Shown: piece by piece, positions 17,907-26,807 of the stretch
Numbering within the stretch: position 1 is the first letter of the stretch
How the letters are laid out: every line of letters starts with the position of its first letter
From: Pseudomonas viridiflava
GTDB lineage: Bacteria > Pseudomonadota > Gammaproteobacteria > Pseudomonadales > Pseudomonadaceae
Reading direction: 5' to 3'
Assembly (NCBI RefSeq): GCF_900582195.1
Contig: NZ_UTHA01000068.1
Location: forward strand, 1 to 64,000
DNA length: 64,000 nt
Program-made: the position numbers and the translations under genes
Notes under the pieces: model-generated
Seen by the model: only the letters and a program-made list of their open reading frames with translations
Told to the model about the DNA's origin: nothing
The model's database searches: none

Positions 17907-19259
17907 ATGTCTGACCGCTATATCGACTTCGCCAACTCATCCATCGGCCATCGTCTGGTCGGGGCGTTGGGCCTGCCGTCGCCGGTGCGCCTGGAACGCT
18001 GGCAGGCCGGGCGCCTGCGGCCGGTAGAGGGTGCGCTGCTGATCGGCGGCGGGCCATTGGCCGAGCGCATCAGTGCCTTTGCCAACCGTTTGACCGACGG
18101 CATCTACCGTTACGGCGAACAACCGGCGGCGGCCAGCGAATGGATTCCTGGCCACGGCCCGAAACTCAAAGCCGTGGTGTTCGACGCCAGCGAACTGCTG
18201 CAGACCGACCAGCTCAAACAGTTGCGCGAATTCTTCCAGCCGTTGATGAAGAACCTTGAGCACAGCGCGCACCTGGTGATTCTTGGCCGCGCGCCGGAAA
18301 CCCTCACGGATCCGTTTGCCGCCAGTGCGCAGCGCGCGCTGGAAGGGTTTGCCCGTTCGCTGGCCAAGGAACTGCGCAGCGGCGGCACGCTGCAACTGAT
18401 CTACGTTGGCGAAGGCGCGGAAGATCAGCTGGAAGGACCGCTGCGGTTTTTCCTCTCGCCAAAAAGTGCGTTTGTCTCCGGCCAGGTGATTCGCCTGACA
18501 GCCTGTGCGACGCCAGTGACTGACTGGACGCGCCCGCTGGCCGGGCGCAAGGCGTTGGTCACCGGGGCTGCGCGCGGGATCGGCGCGTCCATTGCCGAAA
18601 CGCTCGCCCGCGATGGCGCCGAGGTGATCCTGCTCGATGTCCCGCCGGCTAAAACCGACCTCGAAGCCCTCGCCGCTCGCCTCGGTGGCCGCGCCATCAC
18701 GCTGGATATCTGCGCCGCCGATGCCGCCACGCAACTGATCGAACAACTGCCTGACGGCCTCGATATTCTGGTGCACAACGCCGGTATCACCCGCGACAAG
18801 ACCCTGGCCAACATGACCCCGGAGTTCTGGGACGCGGTGCTGGCGGTCAACCTCAATGCGCCGCAAGTGCTGACCCAGGCGCTGCTCGACAGCGGCACAT
18901 TGCACGATGATGCGCGGGTCGTTCTGCTGGCTTCGATCAGCGGCATTGCCGGCAATCGCGGGCAGACCAACTACGCCGCGAGCAAGGCCGGGCTGATCGG
19001 TCTGGCGCAGGCATGGGCGCCGGTGCTGCTGGAACGTGGCATCAGCATCAATGCCGTCGCTCCCGGGTTCATCGAGACGCAGATGACCGCGCACATTCCG
19101 TTCGGCCTGCGCGAGGCCGGGCGGCGCATGAGTTCGCTCGGTCAGGGCGGTTTGCCGCAAGACGTTGCCGAAGCCGTCGCCTGGCTGGCACAACCGGGCA
19201 CCGGCGCATTTACCGGGCAGGCGCTGCGGGTCTGTGGACAAAGTGTTCTGGGGGCTTAG
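17907..19259 (+). CDS. 3-oxoacyl-(ACP/CoA) reductase, long FabG-type SDR
   Basis: A short-chain dehydrogenase of 450 residues with a 200-residue N-terminal extension. The extension looks like a degenerate Rossmann domain, as in high-molecular-weight FabG (FabG4) proteins. The catalytic half begins KALVTGAARGIGASIAETL (about 213-231) and has the NNAG-like VHNAGITRD and the active-site Y-x3-K in NYAASKAG. It uses NAD(P)H to reduce a 3-oxoacyl chain. The MaoC gene begins 2 bp after its stop, so the two are translationally linked. Partnership with the divergent thiolase is inferred. Confidence 0.92.
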   Translation: MSDRYIDFANSSIGHRLVGALGLPSPVRLERWQAGRLRPVEGALLIGGGPLAERISAFANRLTDGIYRYGEQPAAASEWIPGHGPKLKAVVFDASELLQTDQLKQLREFFQPLMKNLEHSAHLVILGRAPETLTDPFAASAQRALEGFARSLAKELRSGGTLQLIYVGEGAEDQLEGPLRFFLSPKSAFVSGQVIRLTACATPVTDWTRPLAGRKALVTGAARGIGASIAETLARDGAEVILLDVPPAKTDLEALAARLGGRAITLDICAADAATQLIEQLPDGLDILVHNAGITRDKTLANMTPEFWDAVLAVNLNAPQVLTQALLDSGTLHDDARVVLLASISGIAGNRGQTNYAASKAGLIGLAQAWAPVLLERGISINAVAPGFIETQMTAHIPFGLREAGRRMSSLGQGGLPQDVAEAVAWLAQPGTGAFTGQALRVCGQSVLGA

Positions 19260-19261
19260 GC

Positions 19262-20116
19262 ATGAGCATCGAATGGCACACGCTGGATCGCGAACCGAGT
19301 CTGCCCGGGCTGTATGCACGGGCGGCGACACGCCGCAAAATCACTGGCACGCAATTGCCCGACAGCGGTTTGCGCTGTTGGGTCGACATCGATGGCAAGC
19401 GCCTGACGGCTTATCGCAAGGTCTGCGGATTCGTCGATGACGGTCTGCTGCCGCCGACGTATCCGCACATCCTCGCCTTCGCCTTGCAGATGCAATTGCT
19501 CACCGCCAAAGAATTTCCATTCCCCCTGTTAGGGCTGATTCATCTGAGCAATCGCATTCGCGTGTTGCGCCCGATGGGCGGGATCGGTCGGGCGCAAGTG
19601 AGCGTGCGCGTGACGAATCTGCAATCGCATCCCAAAGGTGCGACGTTCGATCTGCTGACCACACTGAATGATCAGCTCGGGCCGTTGTGGGAAGCGGAAA
19701 GTCAAATGCTCTGTCGCGGTGTGAAGCTTGAGGGCGAGCCGGTCGAGCACACCTGGGAGCCGTCGCAAACGCTGGTGGAGGTGGCGCGCTGGAATGCCCC
19801 GGTCGATATCGGTCGGCAGTACGCCAAAGTGTCCGGCGACTACAACCCGATTCACTTGAGTGCCGCGAGTGCCAAGCTGTTTGGTTTTCCAACGGCCATC
19901 GCTCACGGTTTATGGAACAAGGCGCGAACGCTCGCAGCCCTTGCCGATCATTTGCCCAAGGCCAACCTCGAGATCGCCGTGCACTTTCGCAAACCGGTAC
20001 GTCTGCCCAGTGAAGTGACGTTGCTGGCGAGTGCGGCGGGGTCCAGTGGTGAGTTGCGCCTGATCGGTGCGCAAGACCTGGAGCATATGGTCGGGCAGTG
20101 GCAACCGATTGCCTGA
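19262..20116 (+). CDS. MaoC-family dehydratase (hot-dog fold)
   Basis: 284 residues. A C-terminal hot-dog hydratase domain carries the MaoC motif GDYNPIHLSAASAKLFGF and then AIAHGLW. The N-terminal half is a second, less conserved hot-dog unit. MaoC proteins hydrate or dehydrate enoyl/3-hydroxyacyl-CoA. The start at 19262 lies 2 bp after the FabG-like stop; a longer reading frame beginning inside the reductase gene is out of context. It completes a reductase/hydratase/thiolase set. Confidence 0.9.
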   Translation: MSIEWHTLDREPSLPGLYARAATRRKITGTQLPDSGLRCWVDIDGKRLTAYRKVCGFVDDGLLPPTYPHILAFALQMQLLTAKEFPFPLLGLIHLSNRIRVLRPMGGIGRAQVSVRVTNLQSHPKGATFDLLTTLNDQLGPLWEAESQMLCRGVKLEGEPVEHTWEPSQTLVEVARWNAPVDIGRQYAKVSGDYNPIHLSAASAKLFGFPTAIAHGLWNKARTLAALADHLPKANLEIAVHFRKPVRLPSEVTLLASAAGSSGELRLIGAQDLEHMVGQWQPIA

Positions 20117-20184
20117 GCCCGCGCAACACCGTTAATTGTGTGTATATAACTTAAGTTTTCGCCGTCCCTCCCCCTTCCACTGAA

Positions 20185-20219
20185 AAAAATCAGGGCCTTG
20201 ATTATCAAGGCCTTTTTTT
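20185..20219 (+). terminator. Intrinsic terminator after the MaoC gene
   Basis: GGCCTTGA (20194-20201) pairs with TCAAGGCC (20205-20212), followed by seven T; an A-run precedes it, so it may work in both directions. Confidence 0.9.
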
Positions 20220-20416
20220 GTCCGGCTATATCTTGGGTATTAGTCCTTAGGCGCTGAACTTCACCTTGTATATAAAGGCGTTAATACCAACTTGAGAATG
20301 GTCGCAAACCTGCTCCTGGACTGACATTGAGCACAACGGACGAAGGCATCACCGGCGTCAGATCGGCGAGCCATCGAAGTCAACGAACGTTGTGACAGGT
20401 GCAAGGAATTACGATC
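20220..20416 (+). promoter_or_regulatory. Upstream region of the repeat lipoprotein, with flanking inverted repeat
   Basis: GGTATTA (20236-20242) and TAATACC (20282-20288) are inverted around 39 bases that contain an AT-rich TGTATATAAAGG. This could be an operator bracketing a promoter. The rest of the stretch shows no gene. The mRNA leader would be about 130 nt. Binding is a guess. Confidence 0.35.
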
Positions 20417-21991
20417 ATGAAAACTCAAGGCGTATGGTGCAAATCGGCAATTGCTCTGGCATTGATTCTCTCTGTTGGCCTCACCGGGTGCAGCAGCGGC
20501 GGTGGCGGTCATAAAAGCAGTTCCGGCAGTTCTTCGGCGGATGGTACGGCGGGTACTGACGGCACATCAGGTACTGGCGGCACGGGTGGCAGCGGTGATA
20601 CCGCAGGCACTGGCGGGACCGGTGGCACGGGTGGCACGGGTGGCACAGGCGGCACGGGTGGCACCGATCCGACTAATCCGACCAACCCTACGGATCCGAC
20701 CGATCCCACCAACCCGACCAATCCAACTCCCACACCGTTGGTGACCACCACGCTGGTGCAGGATGTCGGTAATACCGTCGCGGGTGTCGGCGATGGCGTT
20801 GGCCAGATCGGTGACTCGCTGAGTACTGTACCTGTGGTCGGTGGCGTGGTGCAGAGCGCGGCCAACACTGCAGGCAATGTTGTCAGCACCTTGGGTGATG
20901 GCGTCGCCAATGGCGTTGGCAAACTGGCTACCGACCCTAACGGCCTGACCACCACCGTTGCTTCGGTTGGCGGTGTCGTGACGGATGTCGGCAACGGCGT
21001 TTCCGACCTCAGCGCGAAGCTGTCGACTGCCACCGGCAGCGTGCCAGTGGTGGGCGGAGTGGTGACCAAAGTCGCTCCGTTGGTTGATCGGGTCGGCGAG
21101 AAAGTCACCATGCTCGGCAATACCCTCGACACCACCCTGACGAACGGCCCGACCAGCCAATTGACGAACAAACTTGGCGGTATTCTGGTGCCGGTGATTG
21201 CGATGGTTGAAAGCACCACTGACAAAGTGGGCGATGCGACCGGTCTGGGCGACCCGCTCAAAGGCGTGGTTGCGCAAGTCGGTGGCGCGGTGAACACACT
21301 GGGCGGCAAGGTCACCGATGCGGGTAACGGCAATGCCTTGACCAACACACTCGGCGGCGCGTTGAGCGATACCGGCACCGCGGTCGGCAAGGCCGGTGGT
21401 CTGGTGTCCAACGGCACCGGCTCGGGTACTGGTGGAGTGGGTGGTGGTCTGGGCGGTGGCCTCGGCGGCACCGGTTTGCTGCAAACCGTTGGCGGTGCCG
21501 TGGTCAACGTCGGCGCAGGCCTGAATGCCGGCAATACCAATGGTGTCGTCAGCGCCGGCGGCGTTACCGCTGTCGGCCTCGGGAATACCGTCGCGTCACT
21601 CAACACCGTGCTTGGCGGATCGGGCACTCCGATTACCGCGACAACCTCACCTCTGGCCACGGTTGGCGCCACCTTGGGCACGGGCCTGAATCCGGTCACC
21701 AGCGCTGTGACCAACGTGACTCAACAAGTCGGCGCAGCGACCGGTATCGGATCACCCGTCGCCGGTCTCACCGGCCAGGTTGGCGGCGCGGTCAGCAGTA
21801 TCGGCAACACCATTGCCGCGACCAACAACCCGGTCACCACGGCGGTCGGTGGTCTGGTCAGCAATGTCGGCGGCACCGTCGCCGCCGTCGGTGGCCTGGT
21901 CAACGGGGGTACCAGCGGGGGTACCACCGGTGGCGGTCTGGGCGGTGTACTCGGCGGTCTGACCGGCGCCTTGGGAGGTAACAAACGCTAA
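20417..21991 (+). CDS. Low-complexity Gly/Thr/Val-rich repeat lipoprotein (annotated elsewhere as collagen-like)
   Basis: 524 residues. The lipoprotein signal ends in LSVGLTGCSSG; Cys is followed by Ser, which suits the outer membrane. Next come a (TGG)n-rich tract (about 44-83) encoded by 9-bp repeats, and a (D/N-P-T)n proline-rich linker (about 84-108). A long region of Val/Gly-rich repeats follows, of the type VxxVGxxV, with two copies of VPVVGGVV and several GLGxPLKGVV / GxGSPVAGLT units. There is no FhaB-type TPS secretion domain. AAGGAATT precedes the ATG at 20417. A terminator and then a TpsB transporter gene follow. A surface-anchored structural or adhesive role is inferred from composition and neighbours. 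Confidence 0.8.
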   Translation: MKTQGVWCKSAIALALILSVGLTGCSSGGGGHKSSSGSSSADGTAGTDGTSGTGGTGGSGDTAGTGGTGGTGGTGGTGGTGGTDPTNPTNPTDPTDPTNPTNPTPTPLVTTTLVQDVGNTVAGVGDGVGQIGDSLSTVPVVGGVVQSAANTAGNVVSTLGDGVANGVGKLATDPNGLTTTVASVGGVVTDVGNGVSDLSAKLSTATGSVPVVGGVVTKVAPLVDRVGEKVTMLGNTLDTTLTNGPTSQLTNKLGGILVPVIAMVESTTDKVGDATGLGDPLKGVVAQVGGAVNTLGGKVTDAGNGNALTNTLGGALSDTGTAVGKAGGLVSNGTGSGTGGVGGGLGGGLGGTGLLQTVGGAVVNVGAGLNAGNTNGVVSAGGVTAVGLGNTVASLNTVLGGSGTPITATTSPLATVGATLGTGLNPVTSAVTNVTQQVGAATGIGSPVAGLTGQVGGAVSSIGNTIAATNNPVTTAVGGLVSNVGGTVAAVGGLVNGGTSGGTTGGGLGGVLGGLTGALGGNKR

Positions 21992-22044
21992 ATTGCACCT
22001 GGCCGATTCGACGGCCTCACCTACAGCGCCTACGCTTGGTTGAG

Positions 22045-22078
22045 GGCGGAAGATTCCCACGAGTCTTCCGCCTTTTTT
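22045..22078 (+). terminator. Intrinsic terminator between the repeat lipoprotein and tpsB
   Basis: GGCGGAAGA (22045-22053) pairs perfectly with TCTTCCGCC (22064-22072), followed by six T. It should strongly reduce read-through into the transporter gene, or set a lower dose of transporter than of lipoprotein. Confidence 0.92.
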
Positions 22079-22125
22079 CTTAGGAAAATTCAGCCCAGTG
22101 CTGTGATCTGACCATGGAGTGTCCT

Positions 22126-23796
22126 ATGCGCGTAATGGCATCCCTGCTGTTCCTCAGTCTCAGTTCCGCCGCCCTCGCCGACACCCTGCCCAGCTTTCTC
22201 AACAGCAACGAAACCATCCGCAATCTGCCCGTGCCCAACCTGCCGGCCGACGCCTATCGCCCGAGCGCCACGCCGGTGCAAGTGCCAGACGCGGGTGCAG
22301 CCGCCGCGCAGCCGCTGTTGATGGACACCAAAATCAATCTGCAAACCGTGCAGATCGAAGGCGGCACCCTCTACCCGCTCAACGAAATCGCCGAAATCTA
22401 TAAACCGCTGATCGGCCGGCAGGCCACCCTCGCCGAGCTGATCGAAGCCACGCGCAACATCACCCGACGCTATCAGCAGGACGGTTATCTGCTGTCCTAC
22501 GCGTTCCTGCCGCAGCAAAACTTCAATGACGGTGTAGCGCGCGTCGTGCTGGTGGAAGGCTACGTGCGCGATATCCAGATACAAGGCGACGTCGGCCGGG
22601 TCAAAGCCCTGCTCGACAAACTGGCGGCGAAGATCCAGGCCGAACGGCCGCTGACCCGCAAGACCTTCGAGCGTTACACCACACTGATGACGCGCATCCC
22701 CGGCGTGACGATCCAGGCCCAGGTGCCACCGCCCGGCACCACCGACGGCGCCACGACGCTAGTCGCCCAGGCCAGTCGCAAACCCTTCACCAGTTCGCTG
22801 AGCACCACCGAAGACAACCGCAACGGCACCCAGGCCCTGCTCGGCATAAGCAGCAATTCGCAAACCGCGATGGGCGAGCAACTGACCCTCAGCGGCCTGT
22901 TTCCACCGGGTGACGATCACGAACATTACTACCGCCTCGACTACAACCAATTCATCAATGACGAGGGTGCACAACTGGCGCTGTCCGCTTCCCGCTACCG
23001 CGCCGACCCCGGCACCAATGTCGTGCTCGACAATGGCCTGCAACTCAAACCGCACCGTGAAAACGATCGTTACTCGATCGGTTTCACCTTGCCGCTGATT
23101 GCTGCCTCCAACGAACTGCTGACGGCCGGTTCAAGGCTTTACGCGGTCAACGACAAAACCCGCTACAAGGTGGTCGGCTTTCCACTGAGCGTCGAAGAAC
23201 GCACCGACATCCGCGCCCTCGCCTTCGAGAGCGACTGGCGCAAGGCCGATGCCCGGCAACTGCGGATCCTCAGCGGCGGTGTGTACCAAGGCGTGGACAG
23301 CATGGGGGCGAAAACCAACAACAACGCCATCGACCTCGACTTCTTTCGCCTGCGCCTGTCCGGCGTGCAGAGCGACAAGTTCTTCGACAACTGGCAAGGC
23401 GTGCTGTCGGCTGCGCTGTACTGGAGCGACGACAGCCTGCCCGACAGCGAGCGCGCGGTGTTCGGCGGGCAGAATTTCGGGCGCGGTTATCCCGACGACC
23501 AGGCGTCCGGCGACAAGGGCTGGGGCGTGGCATACGAGGTCAACTACAGCTTCAACCGCGACGGCAACTGGGTGCGCATCCTGCAACCGTATGTGGTGCT
23601 CGATCGCTCGCGTAGCTGGTTCAATGAACTGCCGGTAAAGGCCAACAATCTGTCATCGGCGGCGATCGGCCTGCGCTTTGGCGACGCCAGGTACTACAAC
23701 ATTGCACTGGAGGCGGCGAAGGCGATGTCGGATGAAGCCCTGGACACGTTCAATCGCCGGACGCGGTACAGCATCAGTTTCAGTTATCAGTTGTAG
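22126..23796 (+). CDS. TpsB outer-membrane transporter (ShlB/FhaC/HecB family)
   Basis: An outer-membrane pore of two-partner secretion, 556 residues. The signal peptide is MRVMASLLFLSLSSAALAD. Two POTRA-like domains follow (LQTVQIEGGTLYPLNEI at about 70-86, then VRDIQIQGDVGRVKALLD). The barrel runs from about 210. The barrel motif FGRGYPDD, near residue 452, corresponds to the conserved VRGY tetrad of loop L6 that lines the pore. The protein ends in an aromatic-rich SISFSYQL. GGAG lies five bases before the ATG at 22126; an ATG at 22114 is less well supported. No TpsA-like gene is present; its neighbours are the repeat lipoprotein and, downstream, a self-contained autotransporter. Confidence 0.9.
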   Translation: MRVMASLLFLSLSSAALADTLPSFLNSNETIRNLPVPNLPADAYRPSATPVQVPDAGAAAAQPLLMDTKINLQTVQIEGGTLYPLNEIAEIYKPLIGRQATLAELIEATRNITRRYQQDGYLLSYAFLPQQNFNDGVARVVLVEGYVRDIQIQGDVGRVKALLDKLAAKIQAERPLTRKTFERYTTLMTRIPGVTIQAQVPPPGTTDGATTLVAQASRKPFTSSLSTTEDNRNGTQALLGISSNSQTAMGEQLTLSGLFPPGDDHEHYYRLDYNQFINDEGAQLALSASRYRADPGTNVVLDNGLQLKPHRENDRYSIGFTLPLIAASNELLTAGSRLYAVNDKTRYKVVGFPLSVEERTDIRALAFESDWRKADARQLRILSGGVYQGVDSMGAKTNNNAIDLDFFRLRLSGVQSDKFFDNWQGVLSAALYWSDDSLPDSERAVFGGQNFGRGYPDDQASGDKGWGVAYEVNYSFNRDGNWVRILQPYVVLDRSRSWFNELPVKANNLSSAAIGLRFGDARYYNIALEAAKAMSDEALDTFNRRTRYSISFSYQL

Positions 23797-23833
23797 CGTC
23801 GAGATTGCACGCTTGCGCTGAGTCAAAACGACT

Positions 23834-23921
23834 GTGGGAGCGAGCCTGCTCGCGAAAGCGCTGGGTCAGCCAACCATTCTGTTGACTGACACACCGTCTT
23901 CGCGAGCAGGCTCGCTCCCAC
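23834..23921. repeat. REP doublet 5
   Basis: Both arms carry the CCTGC core (GAGCCTGCTC and GAGCAGGCTC). It separates the convergent tpsB and autotransporter genes. Confidence 0.93.
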
Positions 23922-23940
23922 AGGTTTTGCGTGGTGCGGA

Positions 23941-26331
23941 TCAGAACGCGTAACGTACCTTCGCGGTAAAGCCGTCGGCATTGAAACCGCTGGCCGTTAC
24001 GTAGTTGTACGAACCGCCGACGCTCCACGCGCCCATCCGATAGTTGGCGCCCAGGCCCAGTTCATAGCTGTCGCGCACCGGCGTGGTGCCACGGCTGGTG
24101 AACGAATCGCCGCCCAGTACAAACGAAGACGTGGTGCCGACCTTGTCACCGATGAAGTCGTGCCAGGCCATCAGTTTCGCTTCCGGCTCAAGACTGCCCG
24201 TGCCGACAGCAAAGGCTGCCGCAAGGCGCGCGCCCACGCCCATCTCACCGACTTCGTAACGCTGGCTGCCGACATTCAACGACGCCGAACTGCCCTTCTC
24301 GCGATAGGAGTCCATGCCCACGTTGGCGTAACGCGCACCGACCTGCGGTTCCAGGACAACTTCGGGCCTCAACTGCACGGTGTAACCGGCCAGCGCCGAG
24401 ACGCCGAATACATCGCTGTCGTAATCGCCCTTGGCACGCGTGCCGGCGATGTAGCGCTTGGACTCGTTGTCATTCCAGCCGTACATCAGCGAGGTGTCGA
24501 CGAACCAGTTGTCATGCGTCCAGTTGCTGTAGACCGTCAGCGCGTGGCCGGTGACTTTGGTTTTGCTGCCGAGGTCGGATTTCACGTCGCTGTCGAGGTA
24601 GCTGTAGGCCAGACCCAGCGTGGTGTCAGCGTTCAATTGACCATCGGCGCCCACGGCAATCCCGTGGCTGTCAGCGTCATAACCGGCAACGCCGTGGCGC
24701 TGGTCCTGATTGGCATCGCTGCTCAAGGCTTGCAGCCAAACGCCTTTGTCGGTCGAACCGCTGGCGTGGCGCGCACGGCTGGAACGCTCATTGATCACAC
24801 CCGATACCAGCGTCTGACTGTTGGTGGCCGCGCGCAGTACGCCGCGGCTGACGTCCGGGCTGAGGGATTCGGACAGGCGCGCCAGTTCGACATCGGTGCC
24901 GGCATTGGCGAAGGCCTGGAACACCGGGTCCTGTTCGTCGATACGCGACATCAGCGCCGACAGGCGCCCCACCGACGTCGCTGCATTGCGACTGCCGCCG
25001 ACCGCAAGGGTGTTGTCGGCCAGCGTCTGATCGGACTTGGCCGTCACCACGGTGGTGATGTCGTTGCCTTGTACGCCGAAGCTCTTCACATCGAGCAAGG
25101 CAGAAGAAGAGGTCACCGTCAGGTTGCTGCCACCGAGCAGGTTGCCCGAGCTGATCAAGGTGTAGCGCGTGCCGCCGGGCGTGACGCGGAAATCACTGGA
25201 GCGCGCCAGCAAACGCAATTGCGCGCCCGGGGCGATGTCGGTGGTGCCGGTGACTTTCAATACCGGCAACGCCGGGTTGGTGTCGTTGCCCAGGTACATC
25301 TCCAATACCGAGTTGGCTTCCTCCATGTCGAAGTCGCCGATGATCGTGGTGTGCGGGCGTACCAGGGTCAACGTGCCCTCCTGGATCGTGACGTAACCGG
25401 ACTTGATAACCGAACCATCAAAGATCGCATCGCCGTCGATTTTCACACCGGACAGCCCCAGCAGGTCGCCCCTCACGGTGCCGCCAAAGAAGTCAAAATA
25501 ACTTTCGCCATCATCTACCTGAATGGCAGCTTTGCCACCTTCGATCAGACCGTTCAATTGGTAGATGCCGAACGGTTTACCGCCCGACACCTGGCCACTC
25601 ACGTGCACACCGATGGACTCACCGGAAATCGTGCCGCTGTTGTCCAACATGGAAAGACTCTGGTTCGTCGAACGATTGAAGGTGACCCCCTCCAGCACGA
25701 GCGCCTCAGCATCGCTACCGGTGGCGCGAATAGTGCCGTAGTTGCTGATCGCGCTCTGGACAGTGGCACCGTCGAGAAACAATCCCACGGCATCCGTACC
25801 GCTGGCGCTGATGGTGCCGCGGTTGCTGAATCCGCTGCTTTTGGTGTGGACCAGCACCACGCCACTGGCATTGGCGCCACTGACTTCGATACTGCCATTG
25901 TTCATGACGAAGTTACCGAGTGTGCTCCCAACATCGGAAATCCCCGTGGAACTACCTGTCCCCGTCAACCCGTGAACCGCAATCGAACCGCTGTTGATCA
26001 AGCCGTACGCAATATTGGTCGCCACTGCACCGGAGGCGCCGATGTTGATCCCCACGCCATGGGTGGCGCCGTCAATACGGATGCTGTCGTTGTTGCGCAA
26101 CTGCTGCGCCCTCAGTCCCATGAACTGTGCACCGAAGGTCAGCCCGGGCGCCGCTACCGGCGTGGCGTTCAAATTGCCATGCAAGTCGACCAGACTGTTC
26201 GCGTTCAGCAGGGTGCTATCGAGCGGTGCACTGCTGATGTCGAAATTGTAATCGGCAGTGGCGGAACCGGCATGCAGGGTGGCGGCGGCAACAGACAGCG
26301 CCAGTAACGAATGGCGCAAGCGAGAGGTCAT
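23941..26331 (-). CDS. Autotransporter with outer-membrane beta-barrel (type Va secretion)
   Basis: 796 residues. The signal peptide is cleaved near AGSATA/DYN. The passenger domain (about 28-500) is made of repeated units of the form NxGxIxxSGxxAxGV, as in beta-helical adhesins. A linker follows, and then the barrel begins near KGVWLQALSSDANQD (about 540) and ends in AKVRYAF with the required terminal Phe. The ATG at 26331 is preferred to the adjacent TTG. The gene stands alone between the REP doublet and the Tad cluster. An adhesion or biofilm role is inferred; no protease or esterase motif is evident in the passenger. Confidence 0.92.
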   Translation of the reverse strand: MTSRLRHSLLALSVAAATLHAGSATADYNFDISSAPLDSTLLNANSLVDLHGNLNATPVAAPGLTFGAQFMGLRAQQLRNNDSIRIDGATHGVGINIGASGAVATNIAYGLINSGSIAVHGLTGTGSSTGISDVGSTLGNFVMNNGSIEVSGANASGVVLVHTKSSGFSNRGTISASGTDAVGLFLDGATVQSAISNYGTIRATGSDAEALVLEGVTFNRSTNQSLSMLDNSGTISGESIGVHVSGQVSGGKPFGIYQLNGLIEGGKAAIQVDDGESYFDFFGGTVRGDLLGLSGVKIDGDAIFDGSVIKSGYVTIQEGTLTLVRPHTTIIGDFDMEEANSVLEMYLGNDTNPALPVLKVTGTTDIAPGAQLRLLARSSDFRVTPGGTRYTLISSGNLLGGSNLTVTSSSALLDVKSFGVQGNDITTVVTAKSDQTLADNTLAVGGSRNAATSVGRLSALMSRIDEQDPVFQAFANAGTDVELARLSESLSPDVSRGVLRAATNSQTLVSGVINERSSRARHASGSTDKGVWLQALSSDANQDQRHGVAGYDADSHGIAVGADGQLNADTTLGLAYSYLDSDVKSDLGSKTKVTGHALTVYSNWTHDNWFVDTSLMYGWNDNESKRYIAGTRAKGDYDSDVFGVSALAGYTVQLRPEVVLEPQVGARYANVGMDSYREKGSSASLNVGSQRYEVGEMGVGARLAAAFAVGTGSLEPEAKLMAWHDFIGDKVGTTSSFVLGGDSFTSRGTTPVRDSYELGLGANYRMGAWSVGGSYNYVTASGFNADGFTAKVRYAF

Positions 26332-26517
26332 CAAAGGAAAATCCCTTCCAAAACATGAAAAACAGTTTCAGCAGGGTTCACATAGTCGTTCAGGCATCCC
26401 TACCGGCCCGCCAGATTGCCTGGACTGAGCGCGGGGGAATTTACACGAGCCATCATTTCGACACCATCAAAAAGTCAACGAGATGGCGTCAATTTTCAGG
26501 TACCCCGACCGAAGGGC

Positions 26518-26796
26518 TCAGCCCCCGCCTCCCGAGCCACTGTCGACATTGCCGCCCTGCTCCTGATCAAAAAACTGCGGTATCTCATGCTGGTAGCTTT
26601 TCAGCCAGCGCTGCATGGCCTCCTCGCGTTCCGCGGGCGTGACGGTCTGGATCTTCGGCGAGGCCGCTTTGTTGCGCGCCTGCAGTTGCAGCCAGCCTTC
26701 GGTTTCCTGTTGCTGCGCCGAGGCCGGGCCGGCGTCGATGGCGTGGCTGGCGAGCGGCAAGGCCAGCAGGCCGAGGCAAAGCAGCGTGGCTTTCAT
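26518..26796 (-). CDS. DUF3613 protein of the Tad pilus locus
   Basis: 92 residues with a cleavable signal peptide (LGLLALPLASHAIDAG). The mature part contains EGWLQLQARNKAASPKIQ and the helix PAEREEAMQRWLKSY, then a Gly/Ser-rich tail. It is the last gene of the rcpC-to-DUF3613 operon, 11 bp after tadD. A DUF3613 gene occupies the same place in P. aeruginosa (PA4298, as I recall). Function unknown; the periplasm is the likely location. Confidence 0.85.
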   Translation of the reverse strand: MKATLLCLGLLALPLASHAIDAGPASAQQQETEGWLQLQARNKAASPKIQTVTPAEREEAMQRWLKSYQHEIPQFFDQEQGGNVDSGSGGGG

Positions 26797-26807
26797 CGCA
26801 GTTCTCC

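Noticed and set aside
20509..21714. Open frame of 401 codons, Pro/Thr-rich, on the minus strand inside the repeat lipoprotein gene
   Set aside because: The Pro-rich product simply reflects the complement of Gly codons; the plus strand has a lipobox, a ribosome binding site and a terminator.
24160..26307. Open frame of 715 codons on the plus strand inside the autotransporter gene
   Set aside because: It is antisense to a clearly recognised autotransporter, has Arg/Gln/His-rich composition typical of a shadow frame, and lacks a ribosome binding site.
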